Positions 54,063 to 63,247 of a stretch of DNA of 64,000 bases are shown here, piece by piece. The first letter of the stretch is position 1; every line of letters starts with the position of its first letter. Origin of the DNA: Planctomycetota bacterium (GTDB lineage Bacteria > Planctomycetota > UBA1135 > GCA-002686595); assembly GCA_016779205.1 (NCBI GenBank), contig JADHOC010000002.1, forward strand, positions 62,001 through 126,000. Reading direction: 5' to 3'. Under the pieces are notes generated by a model. The model searched no databases. It saw nothing but the letters and a program-made list of their open reading frames with translations, and was not told where the DNA came from. Position numbers and translations under genes: made by a program.

Positions 54063-54541
54063 GCGGCCCTGCCCCGTCCAACCTGTTGAACCGCCTCGTG
54101 ATCGCGATCCGCGAGGAGAACGCGTCCCATCAGCAGATCCTCGAGCTGCTCGGGGTCCAGGAGGAGTCGATCCGCAGGCCCGCGAGCGAGGCCTTCAAGG
54201 CGGCCACTGAGGAGCTCGAGGTCGAGCTCAAGCGGAACGCCCAGCGCACGGCGCGCCGGGAGCGGGCCGTGGTCGCCCTGGCCGTTGAGCTCGGGGTGGC
54301 GCCCTCCGCCGCGACGGTGGGGAGCCTCGCCGAGCGGCTCGGGCCCGACGGCGCGCTCCTCGCTGCCGAGCGGGCGCAGCTGATCGAGCTGAGCCAGGAG
54401 GTGGGGCGCCTCAACCGGCGCATGGCGACGCTCGTCCGCCTTCACCGGCAGGTGACGCGGGACCTGATTCAGGTCGTCCTCGGTTCCGAGGACGGCGGTG
54501 ACGTACACGCAGGCGGAAGCCTGATCGACGCGGAGGTCTGA
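54059..54541 (+). CDS. flgN: FlgN-like chaperone for hook-filament junction proteins
   Basis: A 160-residue, highly charged, helical protein starting at a GTG that overlaps the flgJ stop. The pattern LLNRLVIAIREENASHQQIL, ELSQEVGRLNRRMATLVRLH and the coiled-coil middle resemble FlgN, the export chaperone of FlgK and FlgL. Those two substrates are encoded immediately downstream, which supports the call more than the sequence itself, since FlgN diverges quickly. Confidence 0.75.
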   Translation: MSGPAPSNLLNRLVIAIREENASHQQILELLGVQEESIRRPASEAFKAATEELEVELKRNAQRTARRERAVVALAVELGVAPSAATVGSLAERLGPDGALLAAERAQLIELSQEVGRLNRRMATLVRLHRQVTRDLIQVVLGSEDGGDVHAGGSLIDAEV

Positions 54542-54542
54542 C

Positions 54543-56876
54543 TTGGGATTGAGCACGAACATCGGCCTGCGGGCCCTGCTGACGTCGCAGTCAGCCCTCG
54601 ACACGATCGGGCACAACGTCGCGAACGCCACGACGGAGGGCTACAGCCGCCAGCGGGTGCTGACCTCGAGCTCGCGGCCGCTCAACCTCCGCGGCCTCCA
54701 GCTGGGCAACGGCGTCGACGCCAACGTGGTGACGCGCTCGGTGGACGAGCTGCTCAACGCGCGCATCGTGGGGCAGACCGCCTCCGTCGCCCGCCTCGAG
54801 TCGCAGCTGACGGAGATGGGGAGCGTCGAGGCGCTGCTCAACGAGCCCGGTGAGGGCGGCTTCGGCGCCCTCATGGACAGCCTCTTCAACAGCCTGTCGC
54901 TCGTCTCCTCGAACCCCGAGGACATCGTCGCCCGGAACGGCGCGCTCCAGTCCTCCGAGAATCTGACCCGTCGCTTCCACCAGGTCTCCGACGAGATCCG
55001 TCAGCTCCAGGGTGACGCGCAGCTCAAGGCGCAGACGCTCGTGGCGGACGTCAACCTGCTCGCCGATCGCCTCGTGACCCTCAACCAGCAGATCTCCGAG
55101 GCGGAGTCGGTCAGTGGCACGGTGGCCAACGACCTCCGGGACCAGCGCGGGGTCGCCCTGCGGGCGCTCTCCGAGCGGGTCGAGATCACGGCCAGAGAGA
55201 ACACGCAGGGAGCCGTCCTCGTCCAGATCGACGGGCAGCTCCTGGTGGGCTCCAGCTCCGCCAACCCCCTCCGGGTGGAGCCCGGAGCGGACGGCTCCAT
55301 CGGCCTCCAGCTCCTCGGGGGCGTCCAGCCCGTGCAGCCGCGATCCGGCCAGCTGGCCGGCGTCGTCGCGTTCTCCGAGACGTTTGCCAACGACGTGCTC
55401 GACGGCTTCGACCGCTACGCCAAGGCCATCGTGCTCGAGATGAACCGGGCGCACTCCACCGGCGTCCCCCTGGGCGGCGGATTCAATCAGTTGCGGGGGG
55501 CGGTCCCGGTGGCGGACCTCGACGGGGACGGCGCCTACGGCGACGTGCTTCTGCGCGACGCGCAGCTGCCCTTCGACGTCCAGTCGGGCGAGCTCTTCGT
55601 CCACGTCGCGCTGGACGGGGACGACAGCTTCAAGACGACGCGTCTCGAGATCGACCCCAGCCGCATGACCGTTCAGGGGTTCGCCGACGCGCTCTCCAGC
55701 GTCACGGGCCTCTCGGCGAGGATCGACACCGCCGGACGCGTCTCCGTGGACGCCCTGTCCCAGACCAAGTTCCACTTCGGTTCACGGCTCGAACCGGCGC
55801 CGGACTACGCGGGCACCTTCGGCGGTGGCGCGGCCTCTCACGTGAGCAGCTTCGGCGGCCCCTTCGCCGTCGGGACCACCTCGACGCTCAACCTGGTGGG
55901 GGCCGCTGGCCCCTTCACGTTGACGATCGACCCCGCGAACTTCGCCTCGGCCGGTGAGCCCACGGCCCAGGAGCTCGCCGACACGTTCAATGCCTCCCCG
56001 GACATGGTCGCGGGCGACCTCCGCGCCGTGGTGGTGGGGGATCGCATCGGCTTCCAGACCCTGAGCACCGGCGCCGCCGCCTCCTTCCAGGTGGCGGGGG
56101 GGACGGCCGCCTCGGCGCTGGGCCTCTCGACCGGGACCTACACCGGCCAGGAGCTGGAGGTCGAGGTGGCGGTCACCGGGGTCTACGAGGGCAGCCAGAA
56201 CGACCGCTGGACCTTCACGCCTGTGGGGACCGGGACCATCGGGACCACGCCGCGGCTCGAGGTCGAGGTCCGCGACGAAGCTGGAGCGCTGGTCACGACG
56301 CTCGACGTCGGCGAGGGCTATCCCCCGGGGACACCGCTGACGGTGGCCGAGGGCATCTCCGTCTCGTTCTCGGTGGGCGAGGTGAACGGGGCCGCGGGCG
56401 ACGCCTTCACCCTGGATGCCATCGCGGACTCCGACACGAGCGACGTCCTCGTGGCGCTCGGGCTGAACAGCCTCTTCACGGGCAGCGACGCCTCGAACAT
56501 CAACCTCAACAGCCACGTCGTGAACGACCCGCGTCTGTTCGCGGGCTCCTCCAACGGCGAGGACGGGGACAACGGCGCCATCCTCGAGATGCTTGACGTT
56601 CAGAGCTCCGAGGTCGAGGGGCTCGACGGGACCCTCGGGACGTACTTCGGTGCCCTCGTCGGGGGCGTCGGCTTCGAGATCGCGTCGACCTCCAGCGCGC
56701 TCGAGGTGGAGAGCTTCATGCTCGGCAGCCTCGAGGAGCAGCGCGAGCAGGTGTCGGGCGTCAACGTCGACGAGGAGCTCGTGAAGATGATCGAGTACGA
56801 GCAGACCTATCAGGCCGCCGCGCGCTTCCTGCAGGTCGTCGGCCAGCTGAACGACACGGTCCTGGCGCTCGTCTGA
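54543..56876 (+). CDS. flgK: Hook-associated protein 1 FlgK
   Basis: A 777-residue hook-filament junction protein starting at TTG, supported by GGAGG six bases upstream and by the family N-terminus GLSTNIGLRALLTSQSALD with NVANATTEGYSRQRV. The conserved GGFGALMDSLFNSLSLVSSNP and the C-terminal GVNVDEELVKMIEYEQTYQA with FLQVVGQLNDTVL are present. The middle (about 400-680) has inserted beta domains, making it longer than enteric FlgK (about 550). It lies one base after the flgN stop and 13 bases before flgL. Confidence 0.94.
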   Translation: MGLSTNIGLRALLTSQSALDTIGHNVANATTEGYSRQRVLTSSSRPLNLRGLQLGNGVDANVVTRSVDELLNARIVGQTASVARLESQLTEMGSVEALLNEPGEGGFGALMDSLFNSLSLVSSNPEDIVARNGALQSSENLTRRFHQVSDEIRQLQGDAQLKAQTLVADVNLLADRLVTLNQQISEAESVSGTVANDLRDQRGVALRALSERVEITARENTQGAVLVQIDGQLLVGSSSANPLRVEPGADGSIGLQLLGGVQPVQPRSGQLAGVVAFSETFANDVLDGFDRYAKAIVLEMNRAHSTGVPLGGGFNQLRGAVPVADLDGDGAYGDVLLRDAQLPFDVQSGELFVHVALDGDDSFKTTRLEIDPSRMTVQGFADALSSVTGLSARIDTAGRVSVDALSQTKFHFGSRLEPAPDYAGTFGGGAASHVSSFGGPFAVGTTSTLNLVGAAGPFTLTIDPANFASAGEPTAQELADTFNASPDMVAGDLRAVVVGDRIGFQTLSTGAAASFQVAGGTAASALGLSTGTYTGQELEVEVAVTGVYEGSQNDRWTFTPVGTGTIGTTPRLEVEVRDEAGALVTTLDVGEGYPPGTPLTVAEGISVSFSVGEVNGAAGDAFTLDAIADSDTSDVLVALGLNSLFTGSDASNINLNSHVVNDPRLFAGSSNGEDGDNGAILEMLDVQSSEVEGLDGTLGTYFGALVGGVGFEIASTSSALEVESFMLGSLEEQREQVSGVNVDEELVKMIEYEQTYQAAARFLQVVGQLNDTVLALV

Positions 56877-56889
56877 GCGAGGAGAACAC

Positions 56890-58305
56890 ATGAGCATTCG
56901 ACCGACACAAGGGCGCATCTTCGACCTCGTCCAGCGAGGCATCGAGCGCAACACCTCGCGGCTGATCCGCGCCCAGGAGCAGGCCTCCAGCGGGCGCCGG
57001 ATCGTCCGGGCCTCCGACGACCCCGTGGGGAGCTCGGTCTCCCTCTCCCTCCGGCGGCAGCGCGGGGCCATCGAGGCATACTCGACCTCCACCGCGTCGG
57101 CGAAGCCGATCGTGGAGCAGGCCTCCTCGAGGCTGCAGGACGGCGTCAACCTCGTGGCCGACATCCGTGCGCTGATGATCCAGGGCATGAACGGCGCCCT
57201 GAGCGCCCAGGACCGGGGCTCCGTGGCAACCCAGCTGGAGCTCCTGGAGGCGCAGCTCCTCGACATCGCGAACACGCGCAGCGGCGACCGGTTCCTGTTC
57301 AGCGGGACGGCGACCGAGGAGCGGCCCTTCGTGGAGGAGACGGTCGGTGGCGAGAGCCGGATCGTCTTCCGTGGGAACGACCAGCGTCAGCGGATCCAGA
57401 CCGGTCGGGACGCGGACGTCGCCATCAACGTCTCGGGTCAAGAGGTCTTCGGCAAGTACGCCTACACGGACACCGACCTCACCTCGAACACCGGGATCAA
57501 GAGCGGGACGACCGCGGACTCGGGCTCGGGCTACTCCGAGCTCATCGTGGAGCAGAACGGCACCACCGGAGCCATGGGCGCCGGGATCACGCTGGTCGAC
57601 GCCTCGGACACCCTCGTCGGGAGCCAGCCCCTCGAGGTGGACGGGGGGGCGCGGACCGTTCAGCTCGGGACGGGTGCGGTCCTGGACATCCCTACGCCCG
57701 CGCCCTCGACGATGACCGTGCGCGACGAGAACGGCGCGACGGTCGAGCTCGACCTCAGCGGGTGGGGGGGCGGCAACCTCAACACGACGCTCACCGGGGC
57801 CGCGTCGGTCTCCATCGACGGCGTGAACTTCACGCCGGTCAACCTCACGGAGACGGACCTCCTCCTGCGGAGCCAGAGCACCGGCGCGCGCCTGCACGTG
57901 GACACGACGGGACTCAACGTGGCGGGGAGCGACCTCGTCACCTTCTCGGGGACGCCGAGCGTGTTCGACACGATCCGCGGGGTCGTGGCGGACCTCCGGA
58001 TGCCCGAGGGGACGGACCGCCTGATGTTGTCCGAGCGCCTCCAGACCCGGCTGGGCGAGCTCGACCGCAGCGAGGGGGACATGATCATCTCCCTGGGCCG
58101 GCTCGGCACCGCCGCGCAACAGATCGACATCGCGTCCACCCGCCTGGAGGACCTGGACGTGTCCGTACGAAGTCTCATCTCCGACGTGGAGGACGCGGAC
58201 TTCGCCGAGGTGGCCCTCGACCTCCAGCGCTCGGAGCAGACGCTTCAGCTCGCCCAGGCCACCGGCTCCCGCCTGATGCAGCAGAGCCTGCTGCGCTTCC
58301 TCTGA
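56890..58305 (+). CDS. flgL: Hook-associated protein 3 FlgL
   Basis: A 471-residue flagellin-related junction protein between FlgK and the filament. The flagellin-type N-terminus is clear: LVQRGIERNTSRLIRAQEQA with SSGRRIVRASDDPVGS, followed by LVADIRALMIQGMNGALSAQ and GDRFLFSGT. The C-terminal helix FAEVALDLQRSEQTLQLAQA with TGSRLMQQSLLRFL closes the fold. The start follows GAGGAGA five bases upstream. The central variable region is longer than in enteric FlgL. Confidence 0.93.
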   Translation: MSIRPTQGRIFDLVQRGIERNTSRLIRAQEQASSGRRIVRASDDPVGSSVSLSLRRQRGAIEAYSTSTASAKPIVEQASSRLQDGVNLVADIRALMIQGMNGALSAQDRGSVATQLELLEAQLLDIANTRSGDRFLFSGTATEERPFVEETVGGESRIVFRGNDQRQRIQTGRDADVAINVSGQEVFGKYAYTDTDLTSNTGIKSGTTADSGSGYSELIVEQNGTTGAMGAGITLVDASDTLVGSQPLEVDGGARTVQLGTGAVLDIPTPAPSTMTVRDENGATVELDLSGWGGGNLNTTLTGAASVSIDGVNFTPVNLTETDLLLRSQSTGARLHVDTTGLNVAGSDLVTFSGTPSVFDTIRGVVADLRMPEGTDRLMLSERLQTRLGELDRSEGDMIISLGRLGTAAQQIDIASTRLEDLDVSVRSLISDVEDADFAEVALDLQRSEQTLQLAQATGSRLMQQSLLRFL

Positions 58306-58335
58306 TTCGTCTCGAAACCACTCAAGGAATAATCA

Positions 58336-58662
58336 ATGTCGATCGATCCCACGATTCAGACGCGCGCCGAGGCCTCCGTGGAGGGTTCAGCGCGACCTCA
58401 GCAAGACGACACCAAGGCTGGCGCGGCCTTCAGGGCCGTCCTCGAGCGACTGGAAGAGAAGACGCGAGCCCTCGGAGAAGCCTCCGAGCGCCTCGACGAT
58501 CCCAGCCGCCTCGGGGACGCGGTCCTGAGCGCGCGGGCCTCCGTGGAGGAAGCCGTGTCCCTTGGCACCGACCTGATCGAGGCCTACCGGGCGTCCACCC
58601 AGCGAAACGAGCACCAGGCGCCGGACGCCGATACCGACCACTCACCCCGAGCGAACCAATGA
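58336..58662 (+). CDS. Small FliE-like protein in the flagellar operon
   Basis: A 108-residue helical protein. Its C-terminal half, DAVLSARASVEEAVSLGTDL followed by IEAYRAS, resembles the end of FliE (a V-x-A-A-x-x-S-L then a K-x-V-x-A-Y helix), the adaptor between the MS ring and the rod. The N-terminal half is Ala/Glu/Asp-rich without features. FliE is usually next to flgB-flgC, so this copy at the end of a hook operon would be displaced, or it may be a separate junction-associated protein. It is translationally coupled to the next gene (ATGA overlap). Confidence 0.5.
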   Translation: MSIDPTIQTRAEASVEGSARPQQDDTKAGAAFRAVLERLEEKTRALGEASERLDDPSRLGDAVLSARASVEEAVSLGTDLIEAYRASTQRNEHQAPDADTDHSPRANQ

Positions 58663-59735
58663 TGACCACACCCACGACCAGCGAGCCCGAGGCCGCGCTC
58701 CGTTTGATGGAGGCCGTCCTCCGCGACGGGCGACCGATGGCGTCCGAATACGCGCAGCTCTTCGGCCCGCGCGCCACGGGTCACATCGAGACCGTGGAGG
58801 AACAGGGCGAGGTCATCTCGACCTGCGCCTGGCTCCGTCGCGACCTGGTGGTGAGCGGGCTTGAGCTCCCCGTCGCCTTCGTCGGGTCGGTGGCGACCCG
58901 CGCCGACCAGCGCGGCAAGGGCCACGGCACGGCGGTGGTGGAGCGGGCGATCGCCCGCGCCGCGGAGGAGGGCGCGGCCATCGCGCTGCTCTGGGCCGAC
59001 GAGTCGAACTGGTATCAGGAGCGTGGCTGGGTGCCGCTGGGCACCGAGAACGTCTTCGTGATCAACGCGAACAACGCCTTCCTGCTGCCCGACGCCGACG
59101 GCGTCCGGCCCATGGAGCACCGCGACCTGGGGGCCGTGCACCGGCTGTACTGCACCCACGAGGCGCGTGTCGATCGCCGCGAGTGCGACACCGAGGCCAT
59201 GCTGACCACGCCCGGGCTCCGGGCGCTGGTGCGCGAGGTCGACGGAGAGGTCAAGGGCTACGCCTGCGTGGGCCGCGGCGAGGACCTCGCCCACTGCGTC
59301 CACGAGTGGGGAGGCACCCCGGAGGACGTGCTCCCCATCATCGCTGGCCACTGGGCGGCCACGAGCGCGGAGACGGACCGCCTCTTCGTGATGGTCCCCG
59401 AGACCGAGGCGGACTTCACCGCCTACTTCACCTTCATCCGCTCGCTTGGAGCCAAGGGCATCCTCGCCATGGCCCGCATCGGCGACCTCGGCGCCGTGGC
59501 GCGGATCTTCGACCGGCTGACCCCCGAGGGCGTCACCGTCGAGGTGGTGGGGGACAGGTCGCTGGCCCTCGCCGGGCCGTCCGGTCGCATCCTGCTGGCC
59601 GACCACGAGATCCTCCTCGCCCTCTGCCCGCCCCGTGGAGACCGGCGCGTCACCTCGGTCGTCGAGGCGGAGATCGGCGTGGAGCTGCCCATGCTCCCGA
59701 TCGAGCCCTACGCCTGGGGCCTCGACTCCATCTGA
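58659..59735 (+). CDS. GNAT family N-acetyltransferase coupled to the flagellar operon
   Basis: A 358-residue protein with an N-terminal GNAT domain (about 15-140): VAFVGSVATRADQRGKGHGT with AVVERAIARAAEEGAA is the acetyl-CoA pyrophosphate loop (R-x-x-G-x-G/A), and LWADESNWYQERGWVPLG is the typical closing strand. A second, GNAT-like domain (about 145-300) contains DLGAVHRLYCTHEARVDR, and a C-terminal region resembles a sterol-carrier-like lobe, as in Eis-type proteins. The start overlaps the preceding stop. Position at the end of the operon suggests a role in flagellar regulation or glycan acetylation; neither can be shown. Confidence 0.75.
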   Translation: MMTTPTTSEPEAALRLMEAVLRDGRPMASEYAQLFGPRATGHIETVEEQGEVISTCAWLRRDLVVSGLELPVAFVGSVATRADQRGKGHGTAVVERAIARAAEEGAAIALLWADESNWYQERGWVPLGTENVFVINANNAFLLPDADGVRPMEHRDLGAVHRLYCTHEARVDRRECDTEAMLTTPGLRALVREVDGEVKGYACVGRGEDLAHCVHEWGGTPEDVLPIIAGHWAATSAETDRLFVMVPETEADFTAYFTFIRSLGAKGILAMARIGDLGAVARIFDRLTPEGVTVEVVGDRSLALAGPSGRILLADHEILLALCPPRGDRRVTSVVEAEIGVELPMLPIEPYAWGLDSI

Positions 59736-59752
59736 GCGTCCCTAGACGCCAC

Positions 59753-59799
59753 GCGCCCCGCCGCGCCGTGACCCCACAGGGTCCGGCGCGGCGGGGCGC
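59753..59799. terminator. Strong bidirectional terminator at the end of the flagellar cluster
   Basis: Perfect 16-base arms 59753-59768 and 59784-59799 with a 15-base loop, between the convergent GNAT gene and the M14 peptidase gene. Confidence 0.85.
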
Positions 59800-59811
59800 C
59801 TTCGTGGGGGG

Positions 59812-60579
59812 TCATCGAACGCGGGGCCGGGGCTCGTCGAGCGGCCCCTCCTCGATCAGCGCCCGGAGGCCGCGCAGGAGGGGAGGGCCGGTCTCACCGG
59901 GAGGGGCGCCGCGGCGGAACTCCACCGTGAGGATCGGCCGTCCGCGGTCGAGGCCCATCCACGAGCCGAGGGAGCCAGGGGTGGCGTATCCCATGGAGGG
60001 CTTCACGAACCATGGAGGTCCGGCGCCTTCGGTGAAGCGCCACGCGTGGCCCTCCGCGGGCCCGTCAAAGTTCACGAAGGGACCGCGGGCGGTGGAGTGC
60101 AGCACGACCACGAGCTCGGGGTCGAAGCGCAGGAGGTCGCGGTAGACGTGGGCGACGCCCGGCTCGCTCAAGGGGCGCGGGCCGCGGGAGGGGGCAGGGG
60201 CGAAGTTGGTGGCCGGCCAGTTCCTGTTGGGGTCGACGCCGCTGACGGTGCCCCGGCGGGCGCGCGCCGACCCGTCGGGGTTGACGTCCTCGTACAGCGT
60301 GATGGTCGCGGGGAGCTCGTCGAGGGTGGCGATCAGCTCGGGGACGTGGCGCAGCCCCTCCTGCTCGGTCCCGTGGATCCCCGCGATGACGGCGACCCGG
60401 GGCCCACCGGCGCCGAGCTCCATGGCGCGCAGCGGCCGCCCCTCCCGGCTCACGCCGAGCATCCGCCACGCGGGGCCGGGGTCGGGCGAGACGCTCGCGC
60501 GCGAGGTCGGCGCCGGCACGGCGCAGCTCGACGCGGCGAGCAGGGTCAGGCCGAGGAGCGCGCGCGTGAGCGGCGCCAT
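59812..60579 (-). CDS. MpaA-like M14 peptidase lipoprotein
   Basis: A 255-residue predicted lipoprotein (LLGLTLLAASSC lipobox) with a compact M14 zinc peptidase fold. VAVIAGIHGTEQEG carries the first zinc pair (His and Glu of HGxEQEG), YEDVNPDGSARARRGT and VSGVDPNRNWPATNF match the murein peptide amidase A group, and VVVLHS supplies the third zinc ligand. The end, PILTVEFRRG, contains the catalytic glutamate. MpaA-type enzymes cleave gamma-D-Glu-diaminopimelate bonds in peptidoglycan fragments; an envelope role is consistent with the lipoprotein signal. The ATG overlaps the gmhA stop by one base (TGATG); a GTG one codon earlier is possible. Confidence 0.85.
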   Translation of the reverse strand: MAPLTRALLGLTLLAASSCAVPAPTSRASVSPDPGPAWRMLGVSREGRPLRAMELGAGGPRVAVIAGIHGTEQEGLRHVPELIATLDELPATITLYEDVNPDGSARARRGTVSGVDPNRNWPATNFAPAPSRGPRPLSEPGVAHVYRDLLRFDPELVVVLHSTARGPFVNFDGPAEGHAWRFTEGAGPPWFVKPSMGYATPGSLGSWMGLDRGRPILTVEFRRGAPPGETGPPLLRGLRALIEEGPLDEPRPRVR

Positions 60580-61178
60580 CACTCGTAGTTGGACGGGAAC
60601 ATCGCCCGCTCGACCGTCTCGATCGCGATGTGGAGGATCTTGATGTGGACCTCCTGGATGCGGTCCGAGGTCGCCGCGTGCGGGACCACGATCGCGAGGT
60701 CGGCGAGGTCCCGCATCTTGCCGCCGTCCTTGCCGAGGATCGCGACCGACTGGATCCCCATGCGTCGCGCCTCCTCGAGGGCCCGAACCGTGTTGGGGGA
60801 GTTGCCGCTGGTGGACAGGCAGACCAGGAGATCGCCGGCCTGCCCGTGGGCCTGGAGGGACCGGGCGAAGACCTCGTCATAGCCGAAGTCGTTGGCGATG
60901 CAGGTGAGCTGGCTCGGGTCGGAGAACGCGAGGGCGGGGAGCGCGCTGCGGTCGCCCTGGAAGCGGCCGGTCCACTCCTCGGCGAAGTGCATCGCGTCGC
61001 ACATGGACCCGCCGTTGCCGCAGGACAAGAGGCGCCCACCGCCCGTCAGGGTGGCCTGGCACAGGGTCGCGAACGCCCCGACCGCCTCGATCAGGCTGGG
61101 ATCGGCGAGGAAGGCATCGAGGGTGGCCCGGGCCTCCTCGAAGGAGGCCCGGACGGCGTCATCGCGGGAGGACGTCAT
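60579..61178 (-). CDS. gmhA: Sedoheptulose 7-phosphate isomerase
   Basis: A 199-residue SIS-domain protein matching GmhA, the first enzyme of ADP-heptose synthesis, which converts sedoheptulose 7-phosphate to heptose 7-phosphate. Signatures are GGGRLLSCGNGGSMCDAMHF, the catalytic-region AEEWTGRF, LVCLSTSGNSPNTVRALEEA and the C-terminal EVHIKILHIAIETVE. GmhA is cytoplasmic and supports lipopolysaccharide core synthesis, so an outer membrane with heptose-containing lipid is likely. It overlaps the MpaA-like gene by one base; the two are coupled. Confidence 0.93.
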   Translation of the reverse strand: MTSSRDDAVRASFEEARATLDAFLADPSLIEAVGAFATLCQATLTGGGRLLSCGNGGSMCDAMHFAEEWTGRFQGDRSALPALAFSDPSQLTCIANDFGYDEVFARSLQAHGQAGDLLVCLSTSGNSPNTVRALEEARRMGIQSVAILGKDGGKMRDLADLAIVVPHAATSDRIQEVHIKILHIAIETVERAMFPSNYE

Positions 61179-61226
61179 GACCGAATCCTACCCTGCTGAG
61201 GTGGGATCTCCTCGTCTCGGTCCGGC

Positions 61227-62528
61227 TCAGGCGATCGCGGCGAAGCTGGGCTCCGCGGCCTCAAGGACTCGCCCCAGGACCCCGCTGTCGTGCTCCACGG
61301 AGAGGAAGAACGCCTCGTATGGGGACGGGGGCATCAGGACCCCGCGGGAGAGCATCTCGTTGAAGAAGCGGACCCACCCCTCCCGATCCGTGGCCGTGAC
61401 CTCGCTGAGGTTGCGGGGCATGACCGGCGAGAAGTAGGGGCACATCATGGAGCCGATGCGGCCCACGGAGAGGACCCGCCCGTGGCGAGCGGCGATCTCC
61501 ATCAGCCCCCGGGAGAGCTCGGAGCCCGCCGCCTCGAGCGCCTCGTAGATGCCGTCGCGGCCGAGGATCTCCAGGGTCTTGCGGCCGGCGGCGACCGCGA
61601 GCGGGTTCCCGCTCAGGGTGCCGGCCTGGTACATGGGGCCCGCCGGGGCGACCTGCTCCATGAGGTCCCGGCGCCCGCCGTAGGCCCCCACGGGGAGCCC
61701 GCCGCCGATGATCTTGCCCATGGTGATCAGGTCGCAGCGCACCTCGGTGAAGTCCTGGAAGCCTCCCCGGGCGACCCGGAAGCCCGTCATGACCTCGTCG
61801 AACACCAGCAGCGCCCCGGACACGTCGCAGTGGGCGCGCAGCCCCTCGAGGAAGCCGGCGTCCGGGGGGATGGTCCCCATGTTGCCGGCCACCGGCTCCA
61901 CGAACACGGCGGCGACCTCGGGTCCGTGCTGGTCGAAGACGGCCTTGACCGAGTCGAGGTCGTTGTAGACGGCGACCAGGCTGTTCGACGCGGTCGCCCG
62001 GGTGACGCCGGGGGAGTCCGGGGCCCCGAGGGTCAGCGCGCCGCTGCCCGCGGCGACCAGGAACGAGTCCCCGTGCCCGTGGTAGCAGCCCTCGAACTTC
62101 AGGATCTTCTCGCGGCCCGTCGCCGCCCGGGCGAGGCGCGCGGCGGACATGGTCGCCTCGGTGCCCGAGTTCACGAGCCGGACCATCTCCACCGAGTGGA
62201 CGCGCTCGCAGATGTCGCGGGCCATCTCCAGCTCTCCCCGGGTGGGGGCGCCGAAGGTCGTGCCGCCGTCGACGGCCTCGTGGAGCGCGGCGCGCACCTC
62301 GGCGTTGCCGTGCCCGAGGATCAGCGGGCCGTAGGAGCCCACCAGGTCCACGTACTCGTTGCCGTCCTCGTCCCACACGAGCGCACCTTGCCCGCGGACC
62401 AGGTGCGGGGGCACGCCGCCCACGCTCCCGTAGGCGCGGACCGGGCTGTTCACGCCGCCGGGGATGAGTTCCTTTGCGGCGGCGAAGATCTCCTCGCTGC
62501 GAGTTCTGACGAAGGGCTGCTGGTTCAC
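61227..62528 (-). CDS. hemL: Glutamate-1-semialdehyde 2,1-aminomutase
   Basis: A 433-residue PLP aminomutase that makes 5-aminolevulinate in the C5 haem pathway. The PLP lysine is Lys272 in ITMGKIIGGGLPVGAYGG; other landmarks are LIPGGVNSPVRAYGSVGG near the start, NSGTEATMSAARLARAATG and VFDEVMTGFR. Length is normal. The start is a GTG overlapping the hemD stop (GTGA), which identifies it as the last gene of hemC-hemD-hemL. The pathway supplies the haem needed by the c-type cytochromes in this window and the tetrapyrrole for B12 used by NrdJ. Confidence 0.96.
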   Translation of the reverse strand: MNQQPFVRTRSEEIFAAAKELIPGGVNSPVRAYGSVGGVPPHLVRGQGALVWDEDGNEYVDLVGSYGPLILGHGNAEVRAALHEAVDGGTTFGAPTRGELEMARDICERVHSVEMVRLVNSGTEATMSAARLARAATGREKILKFEGCYHGHGDSFLVAAGSGALTLGAPDSPGVTRATASNSLVAVYNDLDSVKAVFDQHGPEVAAVFVEPVAGNMGTIPPDAGFLEGLRAHCDVSGALLVFDEVMTGFRVARGGFQDFTEVRCDLITMGKIIGGGLPVGAYGGRRDLMEQVAPAGPMYQAGTLSGNPLAVAAGRKTLEILGRDGIYEALEAAGSELSRGLMEIAARHGRVLSVGRIGSMMCPYFSPVMPRNLSEVTATDREGWVRFFNEMLSRGVLMPPSPYEAFFLSVEHDSGVLGRVLEAAEPSFAAIA

Positions 62529-63247
62529 CCGCGAAGTGTAGCGAGCGTGCTGGCGAGCGCCTCCGGTGTGGGGCGGGGGAGCCGCAGTAGCCGCTGAAAT
62601 CTCGAGTACGAGACGGCGAGCTCGGACTGGGTGGTCGCGCCGATGGCGATGGCGGTGACGCGCGGTGCGTCACTCCTCCGCAGCCAGGCCTTCACCGCGG
62701 AAGGGCTGGCGAAGAAGACCGCGTCGATGGGGTCAGGGAGCTCGGCCTCGGGCACCTCCTCGGAGCAATAGGCCACCGGGTCCTCCACGACGCGGCCGGC
62801 GAGGACGAGGTGCTCCCGGAGGTCAGAGGCCAGGTCGCCGCGCGGCCAGAGGATCCGGTCCCCGGGCTGGGTCGCCCGGGCGATGGCGTCGGCCAGGGGG
62901 GCGGCCCCGCTCTCCTCGGCGCGGCCCACCAGCACCGGGTCGACGCCTGCCTGGCGGAGCGACCGCGCCGTCGCGAGCCCCACGGCGGCGTGGGGAGCCT
63001 CGCGCACGTCGACGCGCTCCTGCCAGAGCCGCTTCAGCGCGGGGATCGTGTTCTGGCTCGTGACCGCGACCATGGCGGGCAGCATGGTCACGCCTGCGGG
63101 CTCGATGGGCCTGCCCACCACGCGGACCAGGGGGCAGTGGACCGCCTCCCAGGACCCGGTCGCCGCCACCGCGTCGACCCAGCGCGCCGCGGCCCGCCGC
63201 GTGGACGGTCCGGTGAGGCAGAGCCTCGACAGTCCGCGGGGGCTCAT
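62525..63247 (-). CDS. hemD: Uroporphyrinogen-III synthase (HemD-like)
   Basis: A 240-residue two-lobe protein. The family is poorly conserved, but MVAVTSQNTIPALKRL, VGLATARSLRQAGVDPVLVG, GDRILWPRGDLASDLREHLV, VFFASPSAVKAWLRR and VTAIAIGATTQSELA match the expected strand-loop pattern of HemD. It cyclises hydroxymethylbilane to uroporphyrinogen III. It sits between hemC and hemL with four-base overlaps on both sides, which confirms the call. The ATG at 63247 overlaps the hemC stop; the much longer open frame upstream is a shadow of hemC. Confidence 0.85.
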   Translation of the reverse strand: MSPRGLSRLCLTGPSTRRAAARWVDAVAATGSWEAVHCPLVRVVGRPIEPAGVTMLPAMVAVTSQNTIPALKRLWQERVDVREAPHAAVGLATARSLRQAGVDPVLVGRAEESGAAPLADAIARATQPGDRILWPRGDLASDLREHLVLAGRVVEDPVAYCSEEVPEAELPDPIDAVFFASPSAVKAWLRRSDAPRVTAIAIGATTQSELAVSYSRFQRLLRLPRPTPEALASTLATLRG

